Assembly: GCF_040253635.1 (NCBI RefSeq)
Contig: NZ_JBEJGX010000003.1
Coordinates: 6,845,501 to 6,909,500 of the forward strand
DNA length: 64,000 nucleotides
Direction: 5' to 3'
DNA from: Streptomyces sp. Edi2
GTDB taxonomy: Bacteria; Actinomycetota; Actinomycetes; Streptomycetales; Streptomycetaceae
The translations under genes and the position numbers were made by a program. This document shows positions 1 through 8,566 of this stretch, one piece after another. Below the pieces are notes generated by a model. That model did no database searches and was not told the origin of the DNA. It was given only the letters and a program-made list of their open reading frames with translations. The stretch's first letter is position 1. Each line of letters begins with the position of its first letter.

Positions 1-176
1 TCCTCGTACGGCACCTCGACACCTTCAGCCTCGCAGATGCGCCGTTGACGGATTCTGGCGCCATCCTTGGCATGCACCTGATGCAACGGTACGGCGCGCC
101 GCTCGGTCGCCGAATGAACCAAAACGGGTATGGACACCAGCCCGAAGGTGATGTGGAGTCTCGTGATGGCGGCCAT
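1..176 (-). CDS. ku: Ku-family DNA end-binding protein, N-terminal part only
   Basis: Reading leftward from the ATG at 176, the first 58 codons give a Ku N-terminus: a start like MAAITRLHITFGLVSIPV, then SATE, then LHQVHAKDGARIRQRR, then CEAEGVEVPY. This matches the bacterial Ku pattern (ITFGLV..PV, F/LHQVH..DG.RI..RR.CE..G.EVPY). Bacterial Ku binds double-strand ends and recruits LigD in non-homologous end joining. The gene runs off the left edge, so nothing beyond residue 58 can be judged. A GGAGG lies about 10 bases before the ATG. Streptomycetes often carry several Ku copies, and which one this is cannot be told here. Confidence 0.85.
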   Translation of the reverse strand, partial: MAAITRLHITFGLVSIPVLVHSATERRAVPLHQVHAKDGARIRQRRICEAEGVEVPYE

Positions 177-313
177 GCCTCCATGCCACCTCCGAGCAGC
201 GGTGATCGCATTCCGGCGCCCGACTGACCAGCATCGATGCCATCCGCGGAAGCCGCCCAGGAGAGCGCTGCTCCGGCGAAGACCGGAGCGGGTGAGGGCC
301 GGCGGACAGCGAG

Positions 314-820
314 CTAGGCGTACCCCGTTCCGAGTTCCAGCGCGGGCTTGAGTACCGCGGCGGCGTCGCAGTCGTGGCAGGCTCGCGCGCCCGGCCGCAT
401 CAGTGCATCGAGCGCTTCCATCGCGTCCAGCTCCCTCCCCCCGCCGCCCGCCTTCCGGCAGCCGGCGTCGTGCACAACCGTGCCGCCCCGCCGCTCGGGA
501 TCCGGCCGTACTACCCATCCCGACGGTGGGGGCGGGGGGAGTTCTGCCGGGAGCCGGTGCGTCGGAACGGAAGACAAATCCACCCCCTCGATCGGCTGGA
601 GCTGGTCGGCTGTGACCCAGACCCTGTACTCCGCCGCCTCCACGCCAGTTGATGTTGCCACCCAGGACGGCACCCCGATGAGATAGCGCCACGGGTGCGG
701 CCCCCGCGTCTCACGCCTCTCATGAAGGCGCACGCGTACGGTCTGCCCGTCAGGCAAGGTCAGGGAGATCTCGGCCGACCGGCTTCCGGCCGGCGGCTGG
801 TCCTTGGCGCCGCCGCCCAT
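314..820 (-). CDS. DUF6233-type hypothetical protein
   Basis: A 168-residue soluble protein of unknown function. The middle reads YRVWVTADQLQPIEGVDL and SVPTHRLP, and the C-terminus reads ALDALMRPGARACHDCD then AAVLKPALELG. I recall this pattern from Streptomyces proteins labelled DUF6233, which often sit in variable regions. A lone CHDC pair near the end could bind metal. The ATG directly follows the TAG of the upstream small gene (821-1057), so the two are probably co-transcribed and translationally coupled. No catalytic motif is visible. Confidence 0.7.
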   Translation of the reverse strand: MGGGAKDQPPAGSRSAEISLTLPDGQTVRVRLHERRETRGPHPWRYLIGVPSWVATSTGVEAAEYRVWVTADQLQPIEGVDLSSVPTHRLPAELPPPPPSGWVVRPDPERRGGTVVHDAGCRKAGGGGRELDAMEALDALMRPGARACHDCDAAAVLKPALELGTGYA

Positions 821-1057
821 CTACGGCGCTCCGGACTCCAGATGCCTCGCCCGTCCGCGCAGAGTCACCCGCTCGCCGCATCCTGCATCGCGCGACGACC
901 AGTGCGGGTGCCACCACACCTGCACCGACAGCTTCAGCAGACGCCGCCGAAGCGCAGTCGTCCCTCCTCGTCGCGCTGGATCGGCGAGGGCCCGGTACGT
1001 ACGGTCCCAGGCGCATTGCGCGGCGAGAAGGTCCTCGGGGAAGGAAGGGCATCGCAT
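821..1057 (-). CDS. Small conserved Streptomyces-type protein
   Basis: A 78-residue protein with the layout W.RTYRALA, then TTALRRRLLKLSV, then WWHPHW. This arrangement recurs in small Streptomyces proteins found beside DUF6233-type genes. The pairing with the next gene and the direct stop-start junction (TAGATG) support real coding. The function is unknown. The last 20 residues are Arg/Gly-rich and unremarkable. It is too short and generic for a firmer assignment. Confidence 0.55.
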   Translation of the reverse strand: MRCPSFPEDLLAAQCAWDRTYRALADPARRGGTTALRRRLLKLSVQVWWHPHWSSRDAGCGERVTLRGRARHLESGAP

Positions 1058-1083
1058 ACCAGTTATTGCATCACGTGTTCGAT

Positions 1084-2064
1084 TTATGGCGCATCCGCGC
1101 AGGTGGGGCGAGGTGGCCTGTTGTGACTGAGCGCCCGAGTTGGCCGCTTAAGCACCTCGCCTGGCCTCTGCGGGTGCCCGGTCGACTCCGGGACCACATC
1201 GAGCAGCGCGGCCCCCACCCCGAAGGCTCGCTCGGGTACACCGGAGCGGACGCCATCCCGTGCCTGTTCGGGGGCGCCGGAGTGCTCCTCGCCGCTGAGG
1301 TGAGGCGTTGCGGGGAGGACACCGCAACGGCCCGCGACCTCGTTCTTGTCTACGAGGTCGTCCACGAGGATCGGAGGTGTCGGCATCACTTTGAGCGTCT
1401 TTCGGGCAGGCTTGTTGACTACCTTGTGGATCTCGTGATGCAGATCTGCCCACATCGCAGGGAGATCATCAGAGATTGGTCCCGCATCCAGGAAGGTGGT
1501 GGGGACTGACCTGCCCACTACCTTGCAGGCACTCCTCATAGTCGCGTTCAAGATCTGATCAGCCAGCTTCCCCACACCAACCGGTGACACCGCGCAGAAG
1601 CAGAGCCGTGCGTAGCTGGCCTCCTTGGCCGCGTGGCCGATCGCTTGAAAGCTCCGCCGGAGTTCGTTGGTTGAGGAGCCTCGCTGCTCCGTCGCCTGAA
1701 ACGAGTGGGCAGCAGTGAGCCACGTCTCGATGAACACGCGGAACTTTTGGTAGGCCGCCAAAAAGTCAATGTGATCAGGATGCGCAGCGAGAGCGTACGG
1801 AGAGAACGGGCTCAGGTTCGCCTTGTACTGGAGCATGGACACGCGGTCGATGTGGCCTCGATCGAAGAGCGTATGGCAGGTCGGGCAGAGGGCGATCAGG
1901 TTCTCGAACTCATGTCGCTTTACCTGGGCCCAGGGTCGGATGTGGGCAATCTCGATGACGGGGACGCGGCAGACCGGTATGGCGCAGCGATGGCCAGCTT
2001 CTACACGGACTCGCCGGTCTAACGCGCTAGGAATTGCGGGGCGATTGGCGGGCATGACCATCAT
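1084..2064 (-). CDS. HNH endonuclease family protein
   Basis: The protein is 326 residues from the first ATG; an ATG at 2055 is an alternative. The first 100 residues form an HNH module: a CAIPVC zinc pair, EIAHIRPWAQ with the general-base His, then NLIALCPTCHTLFDRG with the second zinc pair and Asn. HNH proteins cut DNA and occur in restriction systems, homing elements and mobile DNA. The middle (SFQAIGHAAKEASY, LCFCAVSPVGVGKLADQI) is an unrecognised domain. The last 80 residues are Pro/Arg-rich and of poor coding quality, so the frame may have been extended by a frameshift. No partner methylase is nearby. Confidence 0.7.
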   Translation of the reverse strand: MMVMPANRPAIPSALDRRVRVEAGHRCAIPVCRVPVIEIAHIRPWAQVKRHEFENLIALCPTCHTLFDRGHIDRVSMLQYKANLSPFSPYALAAHPDHIDFLAAYQKFRVFIETWLTAAHSFQATEQRGSSTNELRRSFQAIGHAAKEASYARLCFCAVSPVGVGKLADQILNATMRSACKVVGRSVPTTFLDAGPISDDLPAMWADLHHEIHKVVNKPARKTLKVMPTPPILVDDLVDKNEVAGRCGVLPATPHLSGEEHSGAPEQARDGVRSGVPERAFGVGAALLDVVPESTGHPQRPGEVLKRPTRALSHNRPPRPTCADAP

Positions 2065-2177
2065 GCTAGAGAGGTCTACCGACAGTCGATGCCCACTGCC
2101 TGCGCAAGCGCACCTTCGAGGCGCAGGGCGGCAGCCTTGATGATGGCCCCCAACAACGGCCTGGGGAATCCTGGCTG

Positions 2178-2678
2178 GTGGCCCGGGCCCGGCAATCCGC
2201 GGCGTGCGGCTACGCGATGGCCGCCATCGACGCCCCCGGGTGCAGCGACCGGCCTCGTTCCGCCGTCGATGAGCAGGCCCGCGCCGCCCTCCGCCGGGCG
2301 ATGCAGGTCGGCGAGCCGGTCGACGAGATCTCTGAGTCTCTCACCGGCCCGCTGGTCGAAAAGGCGGTCCCGGAATGGCGGACCACCCTGGATGCCCTCC
2401 TTTCGCTGCCCGAGATCGGCGGCCTGATCGGGTACTCGGGGATGACCGCCATCGGCATTCGGCTGGCGGTGGTCGAACCGCGCATCGCGGCCGCCGGCTT
2501 CTTCGCCGGGTTACGTGCCCCGCGCCCAACGCGAGAAGGCCGGCAGGTCACCATTCCGCTGCTGTTCCTGCTGCAGTGGGACGACGAAGGGAGCCCCCGG
2601 CAGCGGGCCCTCGACCTGGTCGATGCCTTCGGCACCAAGGGGTGCCCATTGGACGTGAGACTCGGCCACGGGAGCTGA
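2178..2678 (+). pseudogene. Broken alpha/beta hydrolase
   Basis: The frame reads ACGYAMAAIDAPGCSD, then EIGGLIGYSGMTAIGIRLAV with a nucleophile-elbow-like GYSG, then IPLLFLLQWDDEGSPRQRA and LDLVDAFG. This is the layout of dienelactone-hydrolase-like enzymes (IDAPGHGDR, Ser elbow, D-E acid region). The N-terminal first strand and HGG oxyanion region are missing, and the frame ends at GHGS, just where the catalytic His would be followed by the last helix. I read it as a fragment cut at both ends. Reading upstream of the GTG gives unrelated sequence, so a deletion junction near 2150 is likely. Confidence 0.55.
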
Positions 2679-2814
2679 GATCCCACAACTGTCCAAGGAC
2701 ACCAGTTCGCCTGGGGCAGACGCGAAAGATCCACGAAAGACTGGCCAAGGGTTGCAGGGGCATGTCAACGTAGAAGTCTTCCCGGAAAACCCCAGGTCAG
2801 AGAGGTGATTGCTC

Positions 2815-3168
2815 GTGACCGTGGCTCCTGCCAGCCCCGGTTTTTCCACCACCGCCGAAGCCCTGCGGCTGCGCGATTGGCAGCTCGGCCCGGGCCAGCC
2901 GACGCTCGTCATGGACCAGTTCCCCGCCGAGGACTTCAACCTGATCGTGGACGACCGGGGGGACGTGCATGTGAGCAGCACGGACGGCCGCCTCTACCTC
3001 GGATGGTTCCCGCTCGGCCGCCCCGGCGGTGACGGCGAGGGGTGGAAGATCGCCGTCACCGGCACCGCCAAGGCTCGCGGCTACCAGATGTCCTTCGACG
3101 TGGAGACGCCGGCCGATGTGGTCGCCGCCGCTGTGGCACGCGTGCTGGAGACCTCCCGGCGCCGTTGA
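2815..3168 (+). CDS. DUF317-like small protein
   Basis: A 117-residue protein from GTG 2815, with GAGAGG upstream; a TTG at 2809 is the alternative. The core (LIVDDRGDVHVSSTDGRLYL, then GWFP, W.IAVTGTA, MSFDVETPADVV) matches the single DUF317 repeat of Streptomyces: a sheet-rich module of unknown function in mobile and developmental regions. It leads a three-gene rightward set with 3254-3541 and 3570-4379, ending at the terminator at 4427. No signal peptide or membrane helix is visible. Confidence 0.65.
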   Translation: MTVAPASPGFSTTAEALRLRDWQLGPGQPTLVMDQFPAEDFNLIVDDRGDVHVSSTDGRLYLGWFPLGRPGGDGEGWKIAVTGTAKARGYQMSFDVETPADVVAAAVARVLETSRRR

Positions 3169-3253
3169 CTCCAAAGGCTCGAATCGGAAGTCCTCCACGC
3201 GAGGTCTCCATCCCCGGCGGCACAGTCCGCCACCCCACCGAAGGAGGCTGTCC

Positions 3254-3541
3254 GTGGACCCGGAGTTGACCGTCGGCGATCTCATCGGCCTGCTGTTGGC
3301 CTGCGATCGGGACGCGCCGGTGCGGCAGGCGATGAACCCGTTCTTCCCAATGGCGCACCGCCTCGCGCAGGTCGTCCAGTCCGTGGACGAGACGGGCCAG
3401 ACCGTCGTCTATCTCGCTGAGGGGAGGGACGCGGACACACAGTTCGGCCATCTGCCGCCCGACGTTGCCGTCGAGCTGGCCTGGCAGTCGCCCATCCAAG
3501 CGCCCCCGCGCCGCCCCCGTCGCACCGCCGGCCGCAAGTAG
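3254..3541 (+). CDS. Hypothetical protein of the DUF317 trio
   Basis: A 95-residue protein started by GTG 3254, set 7 bases after GGAGG. It opens with ELTVGDLIGLLLACDRDAPV and contains MAHRLAQVVQSVDETGQTVV, then ends in a basic Pro/Arg tail. Short proteins of this kind often sit next to DUF317 genes in Streptomyces. The function is unknown. It lies between two DUF317-like genes on the same strand and is probably in one transcript with them. Confidence 0.6.
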   Translation: MDPELTVGDLIGLLLACDRDAPVRQAMNPFFPMAHRLAQVVQSVDETGQTVVYLAEGRDADTQFGHLPPDVAVELAWQSPIQAPPRRPRRTAGRK

Positions 3542-3569
3542 AACCGCAACCTAGCCTTTGGAGGCGCCC

Positions 3570-4379
3570 CTGTACCCCGAGCACCCCCTCGACCCGTCCA
3601 CCCCGCACACGGCTCAGACCGCGTACTGGGTCGGTCCCCGGCACCTGGCCGGTGACGACGGACGTCTCTACGACACCGTCGCCGACACGCTCGCCGGCCT
3701 CGGCTGGACGAGCCTGACGATCGTCCGCGGACGGCAGGAGCCAGACGATCAACCGGAGGACCGCCAGGTCCTGCGCAGCACCGTCCTGCACATCAGCCCC
3801 GACACTCTTCGCTGGGCCCAGTGGGTTCTGGCGGACGAGCCGTTCCACCTGGGGGAGCTGCCGATCGCCTGGCAGGTCTCCGCTCGCGCGGATGCGAGCA
3901 GCCCGCTCGCACAGTGGTCCGCCTACTTCACCCCCGACGTCCCGGGGGAAGTCCTTGCCGACTTTCTCATCGCGCTTGACGCCCGCGACGAGCCCGATGT
4001 CCCGCTCGGTGGCGCCGAGCTGGTCCTCGATGCGGTCACCGCACACGGCTGGCTCCGCGACATCGACCAGCCTCACGCGGGAGCGATCGACCCGACCTTC
4101 GCCTCGCACCTCAGTTTCGGAGAGGTGCCACCCCTCATCCAGGACGCAGACCCGCGCGCCCTGACGGCCCAGGCCGACGAGGCGAGGCCGGCCGGGTGGC
4201 AGGCGTGGGCCGAGCCCGTGCTGGGCGCACCCATCCTGTGGGCCGCCTCCTTCAGCGCCAGCGTGCCGCAAGACCTTGTCGCGGTGTTCGCCAACGGGCT
4301 CAGCTCGATCGCACCGGTCCTGCGCCGGGTCCTGCCCGAGAGCACACGCGAGCGGCTCCTGCGCGCCCCGGCCAGCTGA
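3570..4379 (+). CDS. DUF317 domain protein
   Basis: The frame encodes about 270 residues with two DUF317-like halves. The first contains YWVGPRHLAGDDGRLYDTVA and LAGLGWTSL, the second PLAQWSAYFTPDVPGEVLAD and FLIALDAR. Start choice is unusual: a TTG lies at 3558, but the only good ribosome site, GGAGG at 3560-3564, lies inside that reading and points to CTG 3570. I give the CTG start with moderate confidence. The role is unknown. The gene ends 47 bases before a perfect terminator hairpin that closes the trio. Confidence 0.65.
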   Translation: MYPEHPLDPSTPHTAQTAYWVGPRHLAGDDGRLYDTVADTLAGLGWTSLTIVRGRQEPDDQPEDRQVLRSTVLHISPDTLRWAQWVLADEPFHLGELPIAWQVSARADASSPLAQWSAYFTPDVPGEVLADFLIALDARDEPDVPLGGAELVLDAVTAHGWLRDIDQPHAGAIDPTFASHLSFGEVPPLIQDADPRALTAQADEARPAGWQAWAEPVLGAPILWAASFSASVPQDLVAVFANGLSSIAPVLRRVLPESTRERLLRAPAS

Positions 4380-4426
4380 GACAGGGGCGGCGTGCCGGCC
4401 CGTCTCAGATACGTCAATCAGACGCT

Positions 4427-4470
4427 CGTAAGCCCGGCCACCCCGATAGGGGCGGCCGGGCTTACGACTT
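4427..4470. terminator. Strong bidirectional terminator hairpin
   Basis: A perfect 13-bp stem (CGTAAGCCCGGCC at 4427-4439 with its complement at 4454-4466) is extended by CCCC/GGGG around the loop and followed by a short T run. It lies between a rightward gene ending at 4379 and a leftward gene ending at 4586, so it probably stops the rightward trio. Confidence 0.85.
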
Positions 4471-4540
4471 TTGGGGGTGCACTGGCCCGGGCCAGGTCAT
4501 GGGGGCGACGGCATGTCCGTCCAGGTGCCCTGATGGCGCG

Positions 4541-4574
4541 CCGGTGCCCCCGACCCCGCGGTCGGGGGCACCGG
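4541..4574. terminator. Second perfect hairpin, likely terminator of the lipoprotein gene
   Basis: Arms CCGGTGCCCCCGAC (4541-4554) and GTCGGGGGCACCGG (4561-4574) are exact complements around a 6-base loop. It starts 11 bases past the stop of the leftward lipoprotein gene. There is no T run on the plus side; GC-rich stem terminators without one are common in Streptomyces. Confidence 0.65.
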
Positions 4575-4585
4575 CATACGGCGTG

Positions 4586-5278
4586 TCAGCGGGTTGCTGC
4601 CGCCTTGGCGAGGGCCTCGTCGAGGTGCTGGTCGACGAGGGCCGGCGAGCCGGAGACGATGACCAGCACGCCGCCGTTACGGATCGCGGTCTGCTTCACC
4701 ACGGTGTCGCGCCCATCGGAGGAAAAGGTGAGGAGCTGACTCCACCGCTCGTCCCCGAGCTGGGGCGCGATCATCTTCTGCGTGGTCACGTCGGCCTTCG
4801 TGCTGCCGACGAGGACCTGGTACTGCGGGCATCCGGTCATGGCGTCGAAGATCCGGCCGGTGCCGGTCGAGAGCTTCCCTGCGGTGTCGCTGTAAAGCTC
4901 CTCGGAGATCTCCGAGTTGCTGCTGGCTGTGTAGGTGAAGGTGGCCTTCGCCTTGTGCGAGAAGTTGAGCGAGCCGCCCATGGCCGCATCGCCGCCCAGG
5001 GCGTTCAAGGCGGGACAGCCGAGAACGGAGACGTCGTCGTGCTGGGTGGGACGCTTGGGCGTGCGGGCGTAGCCGCTACCGAGGTCGCTCTCGTCGAGCA
5101 GGCGCGTCTTCAGCGCAGCCGACGACAACGGCGCGTCGTGCCCGGCATGGGCCGGCTTACCGCTGCGGGCGGAGGAGGGAGTGGCCGGCTTGGCCCCGGT
5201 GCTGTTGCCCGAGCAGGCGGGCAGGGCGAGGAGAGCAGCGGCGGTGAGGCCGAGGGCGGCGACGATGCGAACGCGCAT
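4586..5278 (-). CDS. Secreted lipoprotein
   Basis: A 230-residue protein with a basic start (MRVR), a hydrophobic stretch and the lipobox LPAC (Cys about 22), then a Ser/Gly/Pro linker; it should be lipid-anchored outside the membrane. The rest resembles small Streptomyces sensor-like lipoproteins: LDESDLGSGYARTP, then CPALNAL, a SNSEISEELYSD stretch and VVKQTAIRNGGVLVIV. Two later Cys residues (CPAL and CPQY) could form a disulfide. The function is unknown. It stands alone between the terminators and a zinc-binding protein gene. Confidence 0.75.
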   Translation of the reverse strand: MRVRIVAALGLTAAALLALPACSGNSTGAKPATPSSARSGKPAHAGHDAPLSSAALKTRLLDESDLGSGYARTPKRPTQHDDVSVLGCPALNALGGDAAMGGSLNFSHKAKATFTYTASSNSEISEELYSDTAGKLSTGTGRIFDAMTGCPQYQVLVGSTKADVTTQKMIAPQLGDERWSQLLTFSSDGRDTVVKQTAIRNGGVLVIVSGSPALVDQHLDEALAKAAATR

Positions 5279-5356
5279 GGTGGAACTGACCCCTTGGTGT
5301 TAGGTGACGGTGGTCAGTACGGGCGCGTGGGCCCGGTGGGGTCGTAGGAGTGGGGG

Positions 5357-5797
5357 TCAGTGGCCGAGGTGCCGCAGGCAGTCCTCGAACGTCGCATGTG
5401 TCGCGTCCGCGGGGCCAGCATGACGGTTGTACCAGGCCGTGTCGAGTCGCGTCTCCTGCTGCTGGTGCCCCTGGCGACAGCGCAGCCAGATCTGGTCGCG
5501 GGTGGAGAGGATGAGCCAGTCCCGGTACGCGCCGCACTCGGCGCAGGCGACCATCTCGCCGTCGAGGACGATCGGTTGGGCCCAGGGCATCATCCGGCCG
5601 TCGAGCTGGTCGTGGCTCGGGATGCGCAGCTCCGGCGGGAGGAAGTCGTCCACGACCGACGCCGGCTCGCAGGGCTGTGGTTCGGCCGGCATTCGTTCGG
5701 CCTCTGGAGGCACCAGGCCCTCCAGCTGCGCCCATGCCTCGTCATGCAGGCGCCGCATCTCGTTTGTCTCCGCACGGCGGCGTATCCGGTGAAACAC
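5357..5797 (-). CDS. Zinc-ribbon-like hypothetical protein
   Basis: A 146-residue protein from GTG 5797 with a good GGGAGG site. The centre carries CAECGAYRDWLI and then LRCRQGHQQQ, a spacing typical of a small zinc ribbon. The C-terminus (LDTAWYNRHAGP, FEDCLRHLGH) has no known match. It is the last gene of the mobilization operon, 90 bases after the relaxase, so it may travel with the element. No transfer role can be shown. Confidence 0.6.
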   Translation of the reverse strand: MFHRIRRRAETNEMRRLHDEAWAQLEGLVPPEAERMPAEPQPCEPASVVDDFLPPELRIPSHDQLDGRMMPWAQPIVLDGEMVACAECGAYRDWLILSTRDQIWLRCRQGHQQQETRLDTAWYNRHAGPADATHATFEDCLRHLGH

Positions 5798-5887
5798 CGT
5801 GGTGTCCTCCCTCGTCGTGTCCTGCTCGCTTCATGATCGTGCCTCAAGTCCCTGACCTGCTTCAATTCACAAAGTCCACAGTCACGG

Positions 5888-7600
5888 TCATCCGCGCCGG
5901 GGCCCGGGCCGTCCCGGTGTCCGCTGTGCTGCAGGGTGTGGCGAGCGCTCCGCTGCGTGCACGTCGTTCGCCGTGTCACTGGTGTCGGCGGGCAGGTCCG
6001 CAGTCCGCCGCAGCCGCCACACGAGGACGTCCGCGACGGAGTCCGCGGTGCCAAGTTCCCGTCGCCCGGCGGCGTCGGCGAGGAGGCTTGCCGGGTCGTG
6101 GCCGGCGGCTTCGGCGTCGGCGAGGGTGGCTGCGAGCGCGTACCAGCCGGGCTCGGCCAGGATCTGTTCCGCCAGCTCCGGCAGCGCTTCGCGCAGCACC
6201 GACGTCTGCCGCTGGACCAGGGGGCCGCCCAGGCGCCTGCCGCGCTGGTAGAGCGTGCCAAGGGGGTGGGCAGCGGCAGCCTGGTAGGCGGCACGCAGGT
6301 GCTCGGCGGCCTGGCGGGCGGCCTCGGCCTGCTGAACGTGGCCCTTCTGGGCGTGCCAGTGCATGGCGGCGGTGATGAGGAAGACCAGCATGTCGATCGC
6401 CATCGCGGTCGTGGCGCCGTCTTCACCGCGGCCGAGGGCGGGGCCGCCGCGGACGAGGTCGCGGGCAGCCTGCCGCAGAGCCCGGTCGCGCCCGCGTTCG
6501 GCACGGATGTGAGAGCGGGAGGCTCGTTCGAACTCGAAGGCAGCGTCGCGCAGTTCACGGCGGGTGTGGGCAGCGGAGGTCTTCGCCAGCGCGTCCAGGA
6601 CCTCGCCGGTCGCCGCGATGTGCGCTGCCGCGACCGCATCGTCGCCATCCTCGACGATCGTGATCGCTGCCCAGGCGGCCGACGCGGTCCGGCGACGCGC
6701 GGCAGAGGGGTTGTCCGGGGTCGCGCGGCCGGGAGTATCTGTCGAGGGAGCCGGGTCGGGGTGGTCGGCGGACCAGCGTTCCCGGATCCGAGGCAGGGAC
6801 AGGTCGGGGGCGAGGCGCGCGCCGGGGTAGAACACGGGCTCGTCATCCTTGTTGCGGTCGTCAGGCAGGGCGACCTTGTAGCCGAGCAGGTCACCGGAGG
6901 GGGCTACGCGCTTGCGGATCAGAAGGCCGGCTGCGGCCAGCCGGTCGAAGAACTCGGCCTCGCCTGTGGCGCCGGCGACCGCGCGGCGCACGGTCTCGCG
7001 CAGCTCTTCCCGCGCGGTGCGTTCGCGGCCCTGCCGTTCGGCCTTGTGGCGCTCCGCGCTGGTGGGGCGCTTCGCTGCGGTGCCGTCGCCCTTGTTGAGG
7101 CGGCGTATTCCCAACTCGGCTTCCAGGGCACGAGCTTCGGTCTGGACGCGGTTGGCGTCGTTGTTGAGGTCGGGGCGGTAGCCGTCCTCGCGTACGAGGG
7201 TGGCGACGATGTGGATGTGGTCGTCGGCGTGCCGGACGGCCGCCCACCGGCACCCAGCCCCCTCCTCGGGGCCATCGATGCCCGCGGCAGCGACCATTCG
7301 GCGGGCTACGTCCCCCCACTCCTCGTCGGTCAGGATCCGGTCGTCGGGCCCGTTGCGGACGGACAGGTGCCACACGTGCCGCTTCGGTCGTTCCGCCTGG
7401 TCGACGTTCTCGACCGGCTGATCCAGGAGTTGTTGGAGCTGCTTGAGGGTGGCAGTGTCATCCCGTCCGGGGTCGGGTGCGCAGTGGTCCCAGGAGGCCA
7501 CCAGGTGCGGGTCGGTGTGCTCCTCGAACTTGCCGGGCCCGTACAGGTAGCAGAGGAGACCGATGGTGCGCTTCCCGCGCTTGTGGATCCTGGGGACCAT
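5888..7600 (-). CDS. Relaxase / mobilization nuclease
   Basis: A 570-residue protein from ATG 7600, set 13 bases after the MobC stop; longer readings run back through mobC and are rejected. The N-terminus starts MVPRIHKRGKRT and carries VWHLSVRNGPDDR and the metal-binding cluster RHADDHIHIVATLVRED (HxDxHxH), as in MobA/VirD2-type relaxases. These nick at oriT and stay bound to the 5' end during transfer. The C-terminal 350 residues are Ala/Arg-rich and helical. With MobC upstream this forms the transfer core, while no TraB/FtsK or coupling protein is present, which suggests a mobilizable rather than self-transmissible element. Confidence 0.85.
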   Translation of the reverse strand: MVPRIHKRGKRTIGLLCYLYGPGKFEEHTDPHLVASWDHCAPDPGRDDTATLKQLQQLLDQPVENVDQAERPKRHVWHLSVRNGPDDRILTDEEWGDVARRMVAAAGIDGPEEGAGCRWAAVRHADDHIHIVATLVREDGYRPDLNNDANRVQTEARALEAELGIRRLNKGDGTAAKRPTSAERHKAERQGRERTAREELRETVRRAVAGATGEAEFFDRLAAAGLLIRKRVAPSGDLLGYKVALPDDRNKDDEPVFYPGARLAPDLSLPRIRERWSADHPDPAPSTDTPGRATPDNPSAARRRTASAAWAAITIVEDGDDAVAAAHIAATGEVLDALAKTSAAHTRRELRDAAFEFERASRSHIRAERGRDRALRQAARDLVRGGPALGRGEDGATTAMAIDMLVFLITAAMHWHAQKGHVQQAEAARQAAEHLRAAYQAAAAHPLGTLYQRGRRLGGPLVQRQTSVLREALPELAEQILAEPGWYALAATLADAEAAGHDPASLLADAAGRRELGTADSVADVLVWRLRRTADLPADTSDTANDVHAAERSPHPAAQRTPGRPGPRRG

Positions 7601-7613
7601 GGCGGTGTCGGCC

Positions 7614-8246
7614 TCAGTTCTGTTGGAGGAGTTGATCGGTCGCATCCTGGACGCGCTGCGCAGCACGGTGGGTCGCGACGAGGACGGCGTCGAGTTCGGC
7701 GGGCCAAACACCGGAGTTGAGCGCCTTCGCGGCCTGATTGAGGTTGTTGCCGACTTGCCCGAGATGCCGGCGCGCGGCGAACAGCTCAGCGACCAGCTCG
7801 CGATGGCCAGCGACGGCGGCAGCCGTGTTGTCGAGGTCGTGCGCGGCGGCGAGACCGCTGCGGGCGAGGAAGGCGGGCAGGCTGGTTCGCGTCGTGGTGG
7901 CGGCAGCGGTGAGCACCGACTTCTCGGTGTCATTGAGACGGACATAGATCACGTGCACGCGCTTGTCGCCGCCGGACTTCGGTGAGCGCTTGCGCACGGT
8001 CTTCGTGGCGTCGCGGCGCTTGCGTTGCGACGGCTGCTCCTCCGGCTGCGATCCGCCCTCGGTCGCTGCCGCCCGGACCTGCGCCCCCCGGTGCTGGTCC
8101 GGTCCCGCCACCCTGGGGGCGGGGTGCCCCGAGGCCGTCTTCCCCGACGGGGAAGACGGTCTTGGGGGATAACTTGCTCGCCCCGAGACTGAGTTGAGAT
8201 CACGAGACGGTTCCGGGGTGGAGGGGGGCCGGTCCGGGTTCGTCAC
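7614..8246 (-). CDS. MobC-like relaxosome accessory protein
   Basis: A 210-residue protein starting at GTG 8246, overlapping the previous stop as GTGA. A disordered Pro/Ser/Arg first half is followed by VYVRLND-type ribbon sequence (VIYVRLNDTEKSVLTAAA), SLPAFLARSGL and RHLGQVGNNLNQAAKALNSG. The last motif is the hallmark of MobC. MobC binds near oriT and helps the relaxase open the nick site. The immediate downstream relaxase fits. The origin of transfer was not identified; it could lie upstream in the operon. Confidence 0.85.
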   Translation of the reverse strand: MTNPDRPPSTPEPSRDLNSVSGRASYPPRPSSPSGKTASGHPAPRVAGPDQHRGAQVRAAATEGGSQPEEQPSQRKRRDATKTVRKRSPKSGGDKRVHVIYVRLNDTEKSVLTAAATTTRTSLPAFLARSGLAAAHDLDNTAAAVAGHRELVAELFAARRHLGQVGNNLNQAAKALNSGVWPAELDAVLVATHRAAQRVQDATDQLLQQN

Positions 8247-8476
8247 TGTTCACCGCCCTGTGCGCCGTCGATGATCTCCAGGATTTCGAGGACGAAGTCG
8301 AAAGCATCCTCCGTGTCGGTCAGGTGATGGATCTGGTGATCGGGTCCTATCTGGACGAACCACTGTCCTTCGGGGCCATCGACTGCCGAGTGGATCAGTC
8401 CGTACCGCAGGAAGGTGTGCAGGAACGCCCAGACCAAGCGGTCTTCGAACTGTTCGGGAGCAGTTGCGTGTGTCAT
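8243..8476 (-). CDS. Small hypothetical protein in the mobilization operon
   Basis: A 77-residue acidic protein. ATG 8476 is chosen because GGAG lies 6 bases before it. The sequence runs FEDRLVWAFLHTFLRYGLIH, then GQWFVQIGPDHQIHHL and DAFDFVLEILEII. It ends in a GTGA overlap with mobC. The function is unknown; co-translation with mobC suggests an accessory or immunity-like role, but that is inference only. Confidence 0.6.
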   Translation of the reverse strand: MTHATAPEQFEDRLVWAFLHTFLRYGLIHSAVDGPEGQWFVQIGPDHQIHHLTDTEDAFDFVLEILEIIDGAQGGEQ

Positions 8477-8566
8477 GGCGATCTCCTTCGTGGAAAGGGG
8501 CGGTGGCCCGGTGTGGAGCCGGGCCACCCTTGGCGGGTCAGGGCTTTGAGCTGCTGCTTTGCGGTT

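Noticed and set aside
5936..7720. A rightward frame of 594 codons opposite the relaxase
   Set aside because: The leftward frame has the HxDxHxH relaxase motif and MobC coupling. The rightward frame is Gly/Arg-rich shadow.
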